A stretch of 64,000 nt of DNA, taken from the NCBI GenBank assembly GCA_963555705.1, contig OY743174.1:61712234-61776233 (forward strand). The letters are read 5' to 3'. Shown one piece after another: positions 1-12,575 of this stretch (position 1 is its first letter; each line of letters begins with the position of its first letter). The notes beneath the pieces are model-generated. The model was not told where the DNA came from, did no database searches, and saw nothing but the letters and a program-made list of their open reading frames with translations. The position numbers and the translations under genes are program-made. The DNA is from Ligustrum vulgare (taxonomy: Eukaryota > Streptophyta > Magnoliopsida > Lamiales > Oleaceae).

Positions 1-730
1 TATTACCACACTACAAATCAAATGTCGCACTCAAGTACAAATATTACTGTAAAATCCTATTTAATTTTCTTCTTATAAGGAAATGCCCCAAATTGACCAA
101 TTCTAACGGACAAAGCCAATAAAAAAAAGACCAATATAAACAAGATCCAAGAAGAATAAGATCGATAAAAACATGCAGAGACTGGATCCCAAAAAGAAAA
201 GAAAAATCACCTCAACAATTCAAACATGGAAAAACAAAAAACAGAGGAAGAAAAATAGAGATAGAAGTCATGCAAAAAGGGAAATAAAACAGAGCAGACA
301 ATTAAACCCTAGAAACGCAAACCCACCCCCTCCCAAAAAAGGTAAGTCAATTAACCAAATAACCAATATCCCAAAAAGGGGCACCGAAATTACATATAAC
401 ATTTCATATCAGAATACCACATTAAAAACCTCACAAAATCAATTTCACGTTCGAAGGACAACCTTCTTTTGCAGATCTTCTTCTTACGACGGAGGATTTA
501 AAATTTTCGTGAACAAGACTGGGTACGTTTCTGCCTATGAGTTTTGACGAGAGAGAAGAATGGAGAGAGAGCATCGGCTTATGTGAGGAGGAAGAATGAA
601 TCTTCGAGACTGGAAGAGGGAAAATGAAAAAGGAAGAAAAACGACGTCATTTTACTTGGCTTCATGCTGACGTCAATGATGATGTAAAATGAACAGTGAA
701 ATTTGCTTTTGGTCCTTTTATATATAGGAT
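1..730 (-). promoter_or_regulatory. Probable promoter, 5' leader and leader intron of a gene running off the left edge
   Basis: Read on the minus strand, a TATA-like CTATATATAAAAG lies at about 715-727. It is followed by a pyrimidine-rich CT/TTC leader (about 690-450) and then by T-rich sequence that looks like a leader intron. Two bZIP-type ACGT sites flank the presumed start: TGACGTCA at 668-675 and TGACGTCG (minus) at 643-650. No convincing coding exon is visible before the window edge. The lysine-rich plus-strand frame at 173-547 has low-complexity composition and was not called a gene. The promoter reading is inferred from composition and motif order only. Confidence 0.35.
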
Positions 731-1074
731 GGAAAGGATAGGATAGGAGATATCTACACATTTCTTTCACAAGGATTTGAATAAGTACTGGAAACAACAT
801 GATTTCAAATCACTTTATCACTCTAAATGGCTATAACAGCCTACTATGGAGGGAAACCAGCAAGCTGCATATCTATGCTACCAATAGATCATCAATCATG
901 CAAAATCCTCAGACATGTTTGATAACAAGTATTTTTCATGGTAAATGTCAAATCAAATGTCAACAATCTGACTCTTATACTAGGATTCAGTTATTCATTC
1001 ATAAGTTAATAACACATTACATATAGCCCATTAGTAAGTAAGACAAAAAACATGTATAAGCTCGCCTACCTAAC

Positions 1075-2308
1075 TTAAATAGATGGAGGATATGAAGGAA
1101 CAGGCGTGGGCCAAGCTGGATGCATAAGAGGGATGGACAACACACGTTCATGTCGTTGTATAGGTTCTTTAAGCTCGTCGACCTTTTCATACGTGCCTTG
1201 AGTTATCTTATACTGGAATAAATGTTTGCCCCATATCATAAAAACCACATCATCATTGTTTGGATGAACAGCAAGCGTGCTAACCATCTCTTCAGTATTA
1301 TTCACCCCACTTTCCCATTTCATGTTTATCTCATGAATCAAAACCCATGAGGTGGAGTCGTCTTTATCATATTTTAATTCCCAAACTTTCATAACAAAGC
1401 AACACTCCTCATCTGTCGTCTTGAAAACACGTAATAATCTTAGCTCTCCACCTACCACTCCCAAGCTTGTTTTGCCACAAGAATTCTGCCCAAAGTCATC
1501 AGGAAAATCAATGACACTACATCGAGAACCATTGAACAAATCCAGTGCAATAATCCAGGCTGGAGTAAATTCGTTTTCCAGCCAATATAGAATGCCCTTG
1601 CATGTTTCAATCCCAAGATAAGCATTAATCTTCATTTTTTGGGTCGAGGATAGTAGAAGATTGAACGGCTCCAGCATCCTGATTTAGAACAAAAAATATT
1701 CCCAGAGATTCTTATAGTATCTTCGTCTCCACCAACAACATCTGGCATAGGACTCTGTAATAATACCACCTTGTATATGTATTGAGCTCCAAGTTGTTTG
1801 TTGCTACAGCCATCTGGCATACATACTAATGCAAACCCAGCCACATCTATCCGTCTAAGCGTCTCAGGGAGCTGAAACCACTGCTTAATAACTGGATTAC
1901 AGATGTAGTAATCTCTGGAACTACGTGAACCAGGTGAGACGAGCAACAAGTCATCGAACGATGCCCTTACGATCATAGGCGAAGGCATGAAGTCCAAAAA
2001 ACTAGATGATGCATTTTCTTGGAGAAACATTGACTCCTCAGAAAATAGTTTGCAAATTGGTTGATAACATTGGACGCCTCTGAATACATATCTATCACTT
2101 GAACGAAATATAATAGTGCAGGGCAGTATGTAGCGATCTTGATAGTCATCATGGTGGCGTATGAAACTTGGGATAAAATGAGGCTGAGAAATCACAAAAT
2201 GCCAAGGGCGACAAACAGAGCCTAAGAGAATAGCAGATCGATAATTTGGGAGTCTAAGAAATATCTCCAACAATATATCTTCACTGGCATTTTTGAAAAA
2301 ATTGGATA
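1075..2308 (-). pseudogene. F-box protein with F-box-associated domain, main exon, one frameshift
   Basis: The exon opens after a TTTTTTGTAG acceptor (minus) at 2309-2317. Its first residues read SEDILLEIFLRLP, then SVCRPWHFVISQPHF, the typical plant F-box that binds SKP1 in SCF ubiquitin ligases. An F-box-associated region follows, with GILYWLENEF and IIALDLF patches before a stop at 1075. The frame breaks at a run of six T (plus strand, 1635-1640). Upstream of it the frame ends in RPKK-stop; one more A in the minus-strand run would join the two halves. This is either a recent loss of function or a homopolymer sequencing error. The substrate cannot be predicted. Confidence 0.72.
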
Positions 2309-2723
2309 CTACAAAAAATAATGAAAAAATTCAGTTAGCAAGCATGCAAACCCTAACAAACTAGAAAAGTAAACATGTTCAATTTGCTAAAAATAAATAT
2401 CAAGTGTTGTTTTTATACGCCAAACTTATATTATGCAAGAGATAAAAGACAAATAATTCTACATGAACTAGAAAAGTCAGATATAACTGATGTATAGAAA
2501 ACTAAATATATGAATGATGCATAAAGTCTATAATGTGTTGCTTCGCATATGTGAGGTAAAGTTGAATTTCCACTGGTCGGTCTAAGGACAAGAATGAGAA
2601 AGAGTAACAACATTAACTGATTAACATGTTTTGAGAACGCAAAGTGAGTTTCAAGTACCATGCATTAAACACAATTGCATAACGCATGTAAGGACGAATA
2701 TTAATGAGCACACTCACACTTAC

Positions 2724-2823
2724 CTAGTTCAAAATCGGTGTTTTCGTTGGAAGAAAAGTCATCTCCAGCCTTAACTTTATTGTTTCTCCTTATCCTTGCT
2801 TTCTTGTGTGCCCTTCTCTTTCC
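2724..2823 (-). CDS. Probable upstream exon of the F-box gene (basic, NLS-like)
   Basis: This 100-nt segment on the minus strand is bounded by a good acceptor (CTTGTCAG) and a strong donor (GTAAGTG). It encodes GKRRAHKKARIRRNNK, then an acidic/polar stretch ending DFEL. It ends in phase 1 and joins the F-box exon at 2308 in frame, giving a valine at the junction. The basic run could be a nuclear localisation signal. No start codon was found in this frame within the exon. The first exon may lie at about 3620-3850, where GGCGATTCAG/GTTTGATT looks like a donor but the frame has an upstream stop, so the start is unresolved. Confidence 0.5.
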
Positions 2824-2829
2824 CTGACA

Positions 2830-3850
2830 AGTAAGTCGTTTTGATTCAAATTTCAATAGGACGTATAATTTCACAACTTCGCCACATGGATTGGAAGGAT
2901 TATGTGGTTTTTATTCAATATGGACAAAAAATACATAACATTGCCAAGACTGATAATTGGTCAGTCCCTTCACTTACAATGACAATGAGATGTTACTTGG
3001 GGTTGAACAAAACAATTATTATAACAATAATAATAAATTTTAACTTTCAAAATTTACATATGAAAATATATAGAACTTTTTACTTTTTTGACGCGCAATC
3101 CAAACAACTTTTTAATGGCATGATCTCAAAAGCTTCACTTCAGACAGACAAATAATTTTGAGACAGACCAGTTTCTCCCAATAGAAAAAACTTGAACTAC
3201 GAAATTTGCAACAACTTTTATATCCACAGGAAAAAGAAGGTAACTTTGTATGGCAACATCACCAAGAAGCTTCGGTACAAGGAGATCATGGAAAAAAAAA
3301 AAAGGTTTTGAAATTGGCAACCCATATGTTTCGAATTAACGGAGAAAACTTGAACCTTTTTTTCTCATTCAGATCTGCTGAAACATAAAAATTCTCAGAG
3401 GAAAAAGACGATAACTCTGTATGGCATAAGCTTCGGTACATATAAATACGAGTTCTGAAAAAAAATAAAAAGAAATTGGCAACCCCATATGTTTCGAATT
3501 GAAGGGGAAAACTTGAATTTTTTTTATTTATTTTTTTTCATTCTGATCTGAAACATAAAAAATCTCAGAATTAATATACAAATAAATTGAAGTCAGAAAA
3601 ATTAAAGGGAGAATCAAACCTGAATCGCCTTATCCTTTTTCTCCAGAACCCCGGACCTCTATTGCCCGTTGAACATGATTATAGGCGACAAAAATCACAA
3701 TCAAATTCTAGATAAACAAGCCCTAAACGAGATTTTCAAGTTTTGACTTTGAAGATTTGCTTCCAAGAGCGGATAAGAATTGTAGCTTGGCAGCTTGGTG
3801 AGTTCTGGTCTATATACAAAACATCGGACTTGAATCAGAATCGGTTTGGG
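2830..3850 (-). other. Upstream/leader region of the F-box gene with an internal tandem duplication
   Basis: No coding exon is supported here. Two adjacent direct copies of about 170 bp (about 3231-3400 and 3401-3575) share the blocks TTGGCAACC, CATATGTTTCGAATT, GAAAACTTGAA, GATCTG and GAAACATAAAAA. The minus-strand segment 3620-3850 looks like a 5' untranslated exon because it ends in a GT donor and contains only a short upstream frame. Confidence 0.45.
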
Positions 3851-3975
3851 AAAAGTATACAAACCTAAAACAACCACTTTTAACAGGAATTTTTTTAAAA
3901 AAATTAGGTGTTAATTGATAATTAATAAATATAATATTATATATAATATAAAACTAATTATCATTATCATTTATA

Positions 3976-6900
3976 TCTCCTACTATATAAAAGGAGCTAA
4001 GTGTCAAAAATTTTACCCCAAAAAATTCCCCCCAAAAGTCCCCAAAAAAAAAAAAATTAAAATTTGAGCTGCCAAGGAAAGCTGGCAGCAAATTCAAATT
4101 CAAAATAAAAAAATCAAAAAGCGGCTTTCAGTTGACAGTCGCATTTACTTTAATTTTTTTTTTTTTAAAAAGGCCTTTTTTTCTTTTATTTAAATTTAAA
4201 TATTAGATATAGATAAACATGTGCTCGATAAATTTAAAAAAAATAATTTATAAACATTTTTATAAATCACAAAAATTCTCAAATAGATCTGTTTGTAAAA
4301 AAAATTGTGTTTAAATTTTTTTTTTATTTTTTTGATGTAAGATGTATCATTGAAAAATGGAGAGAAAATATGTGTGGTTAATAAATAATTTGGAAACTAT
4401 ATATTTTTTTGGATTTACCAAACAGAGGCTAAGAATTTTTACAACACACATCTCCTACTATATAAAAATAGGATAGTGTAAAAATATCCCTCCCCCCCCC
4501 CCCCCCCACATATTTTTTAGCCCTCAATTTTAGTTAAAAAGAAATTTAAAAAAAAATAATTCTAAAAACTTGGCCGCTAAAGCTGGCAGCCAATTCATTT
4601 AAAAAAAAAAAAAGTAGCGGCTATCAGTCAGCCGCATTTACTTTTTTTTTTTTTTTTTTGCTTTTTTTGTTTTTTTAAAAAGGCCTTTTTTTCCTTTATT
4701 TAAATTTAAATATTAGATATAGATAAACATGTGCTCGATAAATTTGAAAAAATAATTTATAAACATTTTTATAAATCACAAAAATTCTCAAATAGATCTG
4801 TTTGTAAAAAAAATTGTGTTTAAAATTTTTTTTTTTTTTTTTTGATGTAAGATGTATCATTGAAAAATGGAGAGAAAATATGTGTGATTAATAAATAATT
4901 TGGAAACTGTATTTTTTTTTTGGATTTACCAAACAGAGGCTAATAATTTTTACAACACACATCTCCTATTATATAAAAAGATGATAGTGCAAAAAAATCC
5001 CCCCCCCCCCAATTTTTTCGCCCTCAATTTTATTTAAAAAGAAATTAATAAAAAAAAAATTCTAAAAGCTTGGTCGCCAAGGCTGGCAGCAATTCATTCC
5101 AAAAAAAAAATTGGCGGCTATCAGTCAACCGCATTTACTTTAATTTTTTTTTTTTTTTTTTTGCTTTTTTTTTTTAAAAAGGCCTTTTTTTTCCTTTATT
5201 TAAATTTAAATATTAGATATAGATAAACATGTGCTCGAAAAATTTGAAAAAATAATTTATAAACATTTTTATAAATCACAAAAATTCTCAAATAGGTCTG
5301 TTTGTAAAAAAAATTGTGTTTAAAAATTTTTTTTATTTTTTTGATGTAAGATGTATCATTGAAAAATGGAGAGAAAATATGTGTGGTTAATAAATAATTT
5401 GGAAAGTGTATTTTTTTTTTTGGATTTACCAAACAGAGGCTAAGAATTTTTACAACACACATCTCCTACTATATAAAAAGAGGATAGTGCAAAAAAATCC
5501 CCCCCCCACCCCCACCCCAATTTTTTCGCCCTCAATTTTATTTAAAAAGAAATTAATAAAAAAATAATTCTAAAAACTTGGCCGCCAAGGCTGGCAGCCA
5601 ATTCATTCAAAAAAAAAAAAAAAATTGGCGGCTATCAGTCAACCGCATTTACTTTAATTTTTTTTTATTTTTGCTTTTTTTGTTTTTTTAAAAAGGCCTT
5701 TTTTTCCTTTATTTAAATTTAAATATTAGATATAGATAAACATGTGCTCGATAAATTTGAAAAAATAATTTATAAACATTTTTATAAATCACAAAAATTC
5801 TCAAATAGGTCTGTTTGTAAAAAAAAATTGTGTTTAAAATTTTTATTTTTTTGATGTAAGATGTATCATTGAAAAATGGAGAGAAAATATGTGTGGTTAA
5901 TAAATAATTTGGAAAGTGTATTTTTTTTTTTTGGATTTACCAAACAGAGGCTAAGAATTTTTACAACACACATCTCCTACTGTATAAAAAGAGGATAGTG
6001 CAAAAAAATCTCCCCCCCCCCCCCCAATTTTTTCGCCCTCAATTTTAGTTAAAAAGAAATTAATAAAAAAAATAATTCTAAAAACTTGGCCTCCAAAGCT
6101 GCCAGCCAATTCATTAAAAAAAAAAAAAGTGGCGGCTATCAGTCAGCCGCATTTACTTTAATTTTATTTTATTTTTTTTGCTTTTTTTGTTTTTTTAAAA
6201 AGGCCTTTTTTTTCCTTTATTTAAATTTAAATATTAGATATAGATAAACATGTGCTCGATAAATTTGAAAAAATAATTTATAAACATTTTTATAAATCAC
6301 AAAAAATCTCAAATAGATCTGTTTGTAAAAAAAATTGTGTTTAAAATTTTTTTTTATTTTTTTGATGTAAGATGTATCATTGAAAAATGGAGGGAAAATA
6401 TGTGTGGTTAATAAATAATTTGGAAACTGTATTTTTTTTTTTTGGATTTACCAAACAGAGGCTAAGAATTTTTACAACAAACATCTCCTACTATATAAAA
6501 AGAGGATAGTGCAAACCCCTCCCCCTATTTTTTCGCCCTCAATTTTAGTTAAAAAGAAATTAATAAAAAAAATAATTCTAAAAACTTGGCCGCCAAGGCT
6601 GGCAGCCAATTCATTCAAAAAAAAAAAAGTGGCGGCTATCAGTCAGCCGCACTTACTTTAATTTTTTTTATTTTTTATTTTTTTTGCTTTTTTTTTTAAA
6701 AAAAAAAAGGCCTTTTTTTTCCTTTATTTAAATTTAAATATTAGATATAGATAAATATGTGCTCGATAAATTTGAAAAAATAATTTATAAACATTTTTAT
6801 AAATCACAAAAATTCTTAAATAGATCTGTTTGTAAAAAAAAATTGTGTTTAAATTTTTTTTTTATTTTTTTGATGTAAGATGTATCATTGAAAAATGGAG

Positions 6901-6987
6901 AGAAAATATGTGTGATTAATAAATAATTTGGAAAATGTATTTTTTTTGGATTTACCAAACAGAGGCTAAGAATTTTTACAACACACA
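3976..6987 (+). repeat. Tandem array of six ~475-511 bp Helitron 5' units
   Basis: Units begin with TCTCCTACTATATAAAA (or a one-base variant) at 3976, 4451, 4962, 5462, 5973, 6484 and 6988. Spacings are 475, 511, 500, 511, 511 and 504 bp. Each unit holds a poly-C tract, a GGCCGCCAAGGCTGGCAG block, a GTGGCGGCTATCAGTCAGCC block, AAAAAGGCC, ATTTAAATTTAAATATTAGA, and a hAT-like segment between AGATCTGTTTGT and ACCAAACAGAGGCT. The last start (6988) leads into the single-copy 3' part. Units differ mainly in homopolymer length, which points to recent amplification. Confidence 0.88.
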
Positions 6988-7218
6988 TCTCCTACTATAT
7001 AAAAAGAGGATAGTGCAAACCCCCCCCCCCCCCCCAAATTTTCCCCCCCTCAATTTTAGTTAAAAAGAAATTAATAAAAAAAATAATTCTAAAAACTTGG
7101 CCGCCAAAGCTGGCAGGCAATTCATTCAAAAAAATTTGGCATTTACTATCTAAATAATTTTTTAATAATTTAGATTGATTATGTTGTTTTTCAAATTTTA
7201 ATAATTATGGTAATAGAA

Positions 7219-7270
<52 letters not shown>
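7219..7270. repeat. TTA/TAT trinucleotide microsatellite
   Basis: About 17 uninterrupted TTA-type triplets lie inside the unique 3' part of the Helitron. Confidence 0.95.
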
Positions 7271-8183
7271 AGCATTTTATTTATTTGTTGTTCTTAATAT
7301 TATAAATCATATTTGTAATAGTTAGTATTAAAACTATGTTTTGATTATTATCATTTTTATTACAAATCATATTTTATGAATGATTATATATCTTATATAT
7401 TATTATTATTAAAATATACGAAAGCAATACATTAAAAAAATAAACTTAATCGAAAGTTAAAATATATTATGTTCGAAATCAAGCCTCAATTTGGTAATTG
7501 TAGCGATTTATAAATTAGTTTATTTATAATTTTGAAGTAAAATGTGTGATTGAATAGTGGAGATAGAAAAATTATGTTGTTAAAAATGATTTGAAAATTT
7601 GTGTGGTTTATAAATAGTTACCAAACATAGGCCAAATTAACTAAAAAAATTGTTTTTTTCATTGTCATTAAAAATTTCATTGATATTCGCCCTTTTTTCT
7701 TATAAAAAAAAAAAAAAAGGAAAAACTTAAGAATATTTCTTATATGGGGCATTTTTATAAGTTTTTTACTTAGATTATTAAAAAAAAAAGTTTAAGTGAC
7801 TAATCCAAAAAAATTATTTCTTAATGAATAATTTCATAATTGATTAATATTAATGTGTTACGTTTGAAATGAAAAAAATGGATTAATATATTATGAAAAT
7901 AAATAAATAATCATTGAAGTTTTACTTCCTAATATGTCAATTAAATAAATAAAAATATTTTTTTAAAAGATAACGAAAAAAATCCTATAAAGATCAGGAT
8001 TTTCTAATTTTTTATTAGTTTTATATATATTGCATTTCCTATTTTGATTATTTTGATATAATTATATAATTAACATATTTTCATAATTTTTGATCGAAAT
8101 CATTATCAAAAACATATTTCCGTGCTTCGCACGGGTGGAAAATCTAGTTAAATTAATATCTACATACATAATTTACTTACATA

Positions 8184-8350
8184 AGTGACGAATCTAGAAA
8201 ATCATTTCAGTACGAGCGAATTTATTCCAGCACGAGCGGACACTACAAGGTAAGAGGGGGGGGGAAATTCAACACCAAAATTATAAGGTAAAAAAAAAAA
8301 TTGGCGCATGCAACCCGAGCGATCGAACGCTCTAGCCGAGGATTTAGGCG
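8184..8350 (-). mobile_element. Degraded hAT-type MITE copy, reverse of the 59.2-kb element
   Basis: The blocks GACGAATCTAG, CAGCACGAGCGG, TATAAGGTAAAAAAA, CAACCCGAGCG and CTAGCCGAGG follow each other here. They are in the same order as in the reverse complement of the intact 145-bp MITE at 59229-59373. Termini are eroded and no 8-bp duplication can be seen. A poly-G tract interrupts it near 8260. Confidence 0.6.
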
Positions 8351-8508
8351 AAACTTTTAAATACCTATTTTACCCTCGTATATTTTTGTATATACTTGTT
8401 TTATCCTTACCCTTTTATTTAAAAGGATGGATTTAGGTGAAACTTTTAAATACCTATTTTATCCTCGTATATTTATGTTTATACCTGTTTTATCCTTACC
8501 ATTTTATT
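8337..8508. repeat. Tandem duplication of ~85 bp
   Basis: GGATTTAGGCGAAACTTTTA and the following TACCTATTTTACCCTCGTAT are repeated about 88 bp later as GGATTTAGGTGAAACTTTTA and onward, with a few substitutions. Confidence 0.8.
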
Positions 8509-8707
8509 TAATAACATTAAATAATTTGTTACATTTATTATATAGCAATTTACAAAATTATAATATAAATTCATATTATTATATTTTCTCAATTATTTAG
8601 TATTAAATTAATTTATTATCAAATAATTTATAATGCTGTAATATGATTTCATATTATTATTCTCATATTCTCATATTTTTAATTTATTTATATCTACATA
8701 TACAATC

Positions 8708-8710
<3 letters not shown>

Positions 8711-8793
<83 letters not shown>
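8711..8793. repeat. AAT trinucleotide microsatellite
   Basis: About 27 perfect AAT/ATA/TAA triplets lie in non-coding AT-rich DNA. The surrounding 8510-9230 holds only AT-rich sequence with no gene that I can see. Confidence 0.95.
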
Positions 8794-8794
<1 letters not shown>

Positions 8795-9232
8795 GTGTGA
8801 ATGGGTGGAAAACCTTTAATTCCCCATTTTAGCATTAAATTGTTATGTTTTAGGTCAATATTACATTTAAAATTTAATTTATTTTCATTAAATATTATTA
8901 GTTTTTATATTAATCTACAATACATTTAAATATTTTATCTTTTGTCAATAACACTCTTAAATTTTTATTAAAATCATTAATTAATTAATAAGAAAAAAAT
9001 TATTTTTTTAATTATATTCTAATTAAGAATATAAATATATAATTTCAAAACTCTTTTAAAAAATGTTAAACATTTTTCTAATATATATATATAGAGGAAA
9101 TCGATAAAATTTTTTGATAAAATATTATTTTTTAAAAAATTGAAGATAATTTACAATTTAAATTGTCTTTTAAAAATATCAATTATCTCAACTATTTTCA
9201 AAAACATCAATATCCATATTGATTACTGAGGG

Positions 9233-12200
9233 GGCTAGAGTTCTAATCTATAATTCACAAGCACAAAACTCTTCTTTATGCATAAACTTTCTTTCATGAT
9301 TCATCATCTATCAAATGTCATTGCATTTCCAAAACATCATCAATCCAATGCCATTACATTTCCAAAACATGAACGAATGTAATTTCAACATATCATGTTA
9401 TCACATTATATCACATAATAAGGTATATCGAATATTCGGTGCTTTAATCTAAATCGATTCAAGTAATCATATTCAACTCACATTATAATGAATCATAATT
9501 CACGTAAACATGTCAACTCGCATATTATGCAACTAATCCAAATAAACACATTTCACTCACATATTATTCAACAAATCCAAATAAATACATCCCACTCACA
9601 GTTTATTGGATGAATATATCCATGAACAGCTCCTAGAATGACTTCCTTTTGGAATGAGGATCCTTCAACTAGCTTTGAACAGAGTATGTGAAGAAACAAG
9701 TACATAAATCCTAGTAAATAAGTCTCCACAACTTTTACAGTATATCAACAAAAAGATAATCGAATCAGGAGTTCAACGCACTTTACGGATTGTAAATCGG
9801 AGTTGTAAATCAAATATTATGGCTGAATGAAGTCAGGCTGCCGGGCTGTCCATTTGGTGTCACACCAATTGATTTGATGTCGACACAAAAGCAGTAAGTG
9901 TCGACACTAAACGTATTTCCAAAATTTGAAAGTCGATTTTCTTGATTTTTTTTTTTTTTTTTTATCTAAAACCATATGTTTTGATAAAGGATTTTGAGAA
10001 AACATAATTGCCAATAAAAATGATGGATTATAACGGATTGAAACATGATATTGGCATGAAATCAATACCTAGGGTTAGAAAGAGGGAAGAATGATTCAGC
10101 AGCATTTTGGATCTTATTTTCTGATATGTTTCTTCATTCAAACTCATCACTATTTATAGAAAAAGAAGGCTGCACGAATTAGAGCAAAGGAGATAGATGT
10201 ATAGGATTGAAGCTTTTCCTTCACGATTAAGAAACAATATTTTAATGCCCAGCTTGAGGTGTCACTCCATTTTCATGCAGATGGAGGTGACTATGGAGGT
10301 GCTGTTCGCTCAAAATAGTGTATCGCAAGCGCACGGGTCGCGTACAAGTAATAAAGTGGACTTTTTGAGTCCGGGTTGTCGATCCCACGAGGAATGTATA
10401 CTCTAGATTATATAACTTTAATTAATTTAATTCTAACAACAAAGAGAAATACACAATTAAAAAGATGGATTTTGGAAAATTCTAAATTAAAGAAACTAGT
10501 TTTAAACCAAATTAAAATAAGAAAAATGAAAGAAAAAATAGTTGGGATTCATGATTTCACTTAACTCTCGCTTAAGTAATTTCTCAACACATGCAAATTA
10601 ATAAATTACCCATTTACAATGTTAGACCCAATTTTCCAAGCTTAGCTAATTACCTCTCTCGAGTGAAATCAACCCTAATCAATTGGTCTAACCTACTATA
10701 TCTCTATGTTGATTAAGGCCCAATCAATTGCATTAACTCTTTGTGAAAATAGTTCAATGGATCATCTAGGGTTTAAGGTATATCTCTATCCTTAACAAGA
10801 ACCTAGAGCATTTGTTATTTGGTCTAAAATGCACAATATCTCTCGATTATCATATACTTCACAAAACATATATTTGGTGATCAATCAAACACATGGAATA
10901 ATCTCAATAACAAATACACATGAAATAAGCTCAAAATTAATAAACAAACATTAAAATTACTTAAACTAAGTTAAGCTACATCAATCATCCCAACATAAAA
11001 TAACTAGCCCATTATATAAATATTCCACAAAAGATAAGGTTTATGAAAATACATCACAATATATAGAAATTAAGGATAAAAATACAAGAAAGATGAAATA
11101 CAACACTTCCCTTGATTTTTGCTCCAAGAATCTTTCAACAATGCTTTATATTTTCACTTACTTCTTGCTTCTTTGCTCCAATGGGTGCAAGTAATTTAAA
11201 AAAAAAACTAAACTACAAACTAAAATTACAAAATAAAGCAAGAACAAAGAAAAGAAAAGAAAAGAAAAGAGAGAAAAGGGGGTATATATACCCCCAAAAA
11301 TCTGACCTAAAAAAGGTCCAAAAAATTCGCCCCATATGAGCCAAATGCGGCCTTAACTTAAAATATTAAAAACAGAAAATAAAATTCGATTGTGTAAAAA
11401 TCTGCCCACGCGATCGCGTGGTTAAGCTACAGCTTCGTCTTTCTATGATTTGCAATTGAGTCCTCCATCTTCTGGTCCTCTACAATTTAGTCCTCGAATT
11501 TTGACTTTTATTACAAATATGCCCTTGAAATATTTGCACAGTAGGTCCTCCATCTTTCTGAGATGTTGCAGTTGAGTCCTCATACTTTTGATTTCTTTCA
11601 ATTAAGTCCATGGACATCGAAATTGCTCTTCTTTTAGCTCAATTGCTCTCCAATCTTGTCTATTTTCTTTCCAATTGAGTTTGTACCTAATTGTACAAGA
11701 TAAACACAATTTACAAGTAGATATTTGCTCAATTTGTCAATTAAATTGTCTATTTAAAAGCACAATAAGTTTGTAAAATGCACACTTATCAGGTGCCCAA
11801 GCAAGTTGGAGGATGACTCAAGTTGTCTATGGATGAAGGTAAGGTTATAGGAGCCACCTCATGTTTGTTTCTTTCTAGATTTCACAATTTCAAGTGGATG
11901 TCTTTGGGCTCATATTTGAGGTAACCAACGAACTATAAATTGGGTGTTCTTGGTCTCATTTCAAAGTATTCATATAGTACTTTCATAAGGAATTTGTTTC
12001 ACAAGATTTGGTTAATCGAGGTGAGAGTTATGGCGTCTCAAAGTTAGCCTGCCGAAGCTGTCTTTTTTCGGTCGAACGTTGAAGAGCCAACTTTGAAAAT
12101 TCGCTGAGAGCTTTACATCAATCAAAATGATGAACGTATTTCAGATTCTCAAAGTTCACTTTGAGCACTTATCCGTGCATATGAATTATACATTTATCAG

Positions 12201-12373
12201 AGGTCGGAAGTAGTCAAAAGAATATTTTAAAGAAAGGCGTTTAAATACGTTTTTCGTAACTTTTCATTTAATTAAAAACTCAATTTTTATTTCTTTAACT
12301 TCCAAAATAATTAAATAAATTCTAAAATACTTTTATTATGTCACAATGGACAACTAAGGACGTCATAATTTTT
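9233..12373 (-). mobile_element. Degraded gypsy-like LTR sequence hosting a solo LTR
   Basis: On the minus strand the right end starts TGTAATGATCC, a start resembling chromovirus (Del/Tekay-type) LTRs, which often open TGTAACGACC. Sequence on either side of the nested solo LTR (10303-11791) is continuous non-coding LTR-like DNA of about 1.65 kb, including TGTCGACAC motifs near 9880-9910. No TSD could be matched for the outer element, so the left limit is uncertain. Confidence 0.35.
10303..11791 (-). mobile_element. Solo LTR, Athila-like family (TSD GGTGC)
   Basis: This 1489-bp segment begins TGTTCGCT and ends TTATCA on the plus strand, so the minus strand reads TGATAAG...GCGAACA. It is flanked by GGTGC at 10298-10302 and 11792-11796. 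The edge motif 'gcaagcgcacgggtcgc...gactttttgagtccgg' is the reverse counterpart of the 3' edges of the LTRs at 30570-30674 and 39610-39714, placing it in the same broad family. It contains the palindrome CCACGCGATCGCGTGG at 11406-11421. With no internal region present, it is the product of LTR-LTR recombination. Confidence 0.85.
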
Positions 12374-12575
12374 CGGATCATTACAAATAGACACAAATTA
12401 AATAGTAAATATTCTAAAATGACAACAATATATTTTAATTTTGACATACAAACAAGTATATAAAATATACTTACCAGCTTCGAATATTTGTAACTTAACC
12501 TGTCTATTACTCAGTTGATCATAGCATAATGACACCTCCGTGTATTTATATCGGCAAAACTTTGCCTAATTGCAG

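Larger units (their letters stand above)
3976..8147 (+). mobile_element. Non-autonomous Helitron with iterated 5' ends
   Basis: The 5' end reads A|TCTCCTACTATATAAAAGG (insertion after A3975), the classic plant Helitron 5' terminus. The 3' end carries a perfect hairpin CCGTGC-TTC-GCACGG (8120-8134), nine bases, then CTAG (8144-8147) followed by T8148. This is the diagnostic Helitron terminus inserted between A and T. The element is about 4.17 kb and very AT-rich, with poly-C, poly-A and poly-T tracts, and has no Rep/helicase frame, so it must be non-autonomous. The 5' terminus recurs six more times inside the element. Short minus-strand frames near 5196-5462 and 6797-6988 are repeat translations, not genes. 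Confidence 0.88.

Noticed and set aside
173..547. Lysine-rich plus-strand frame
   Set aside because: Its composition follows A-rich intron-like DNA of a minus-strand leader. There is no domain and no support for transcription on this strand.
5196..6988. Repeated minus-strand frames beginning MCVVKILSLCLVNPKK
   Set aside because: They are translations of the Helitron tandem unit and vary with homopolymer length, so they are not a protein family.
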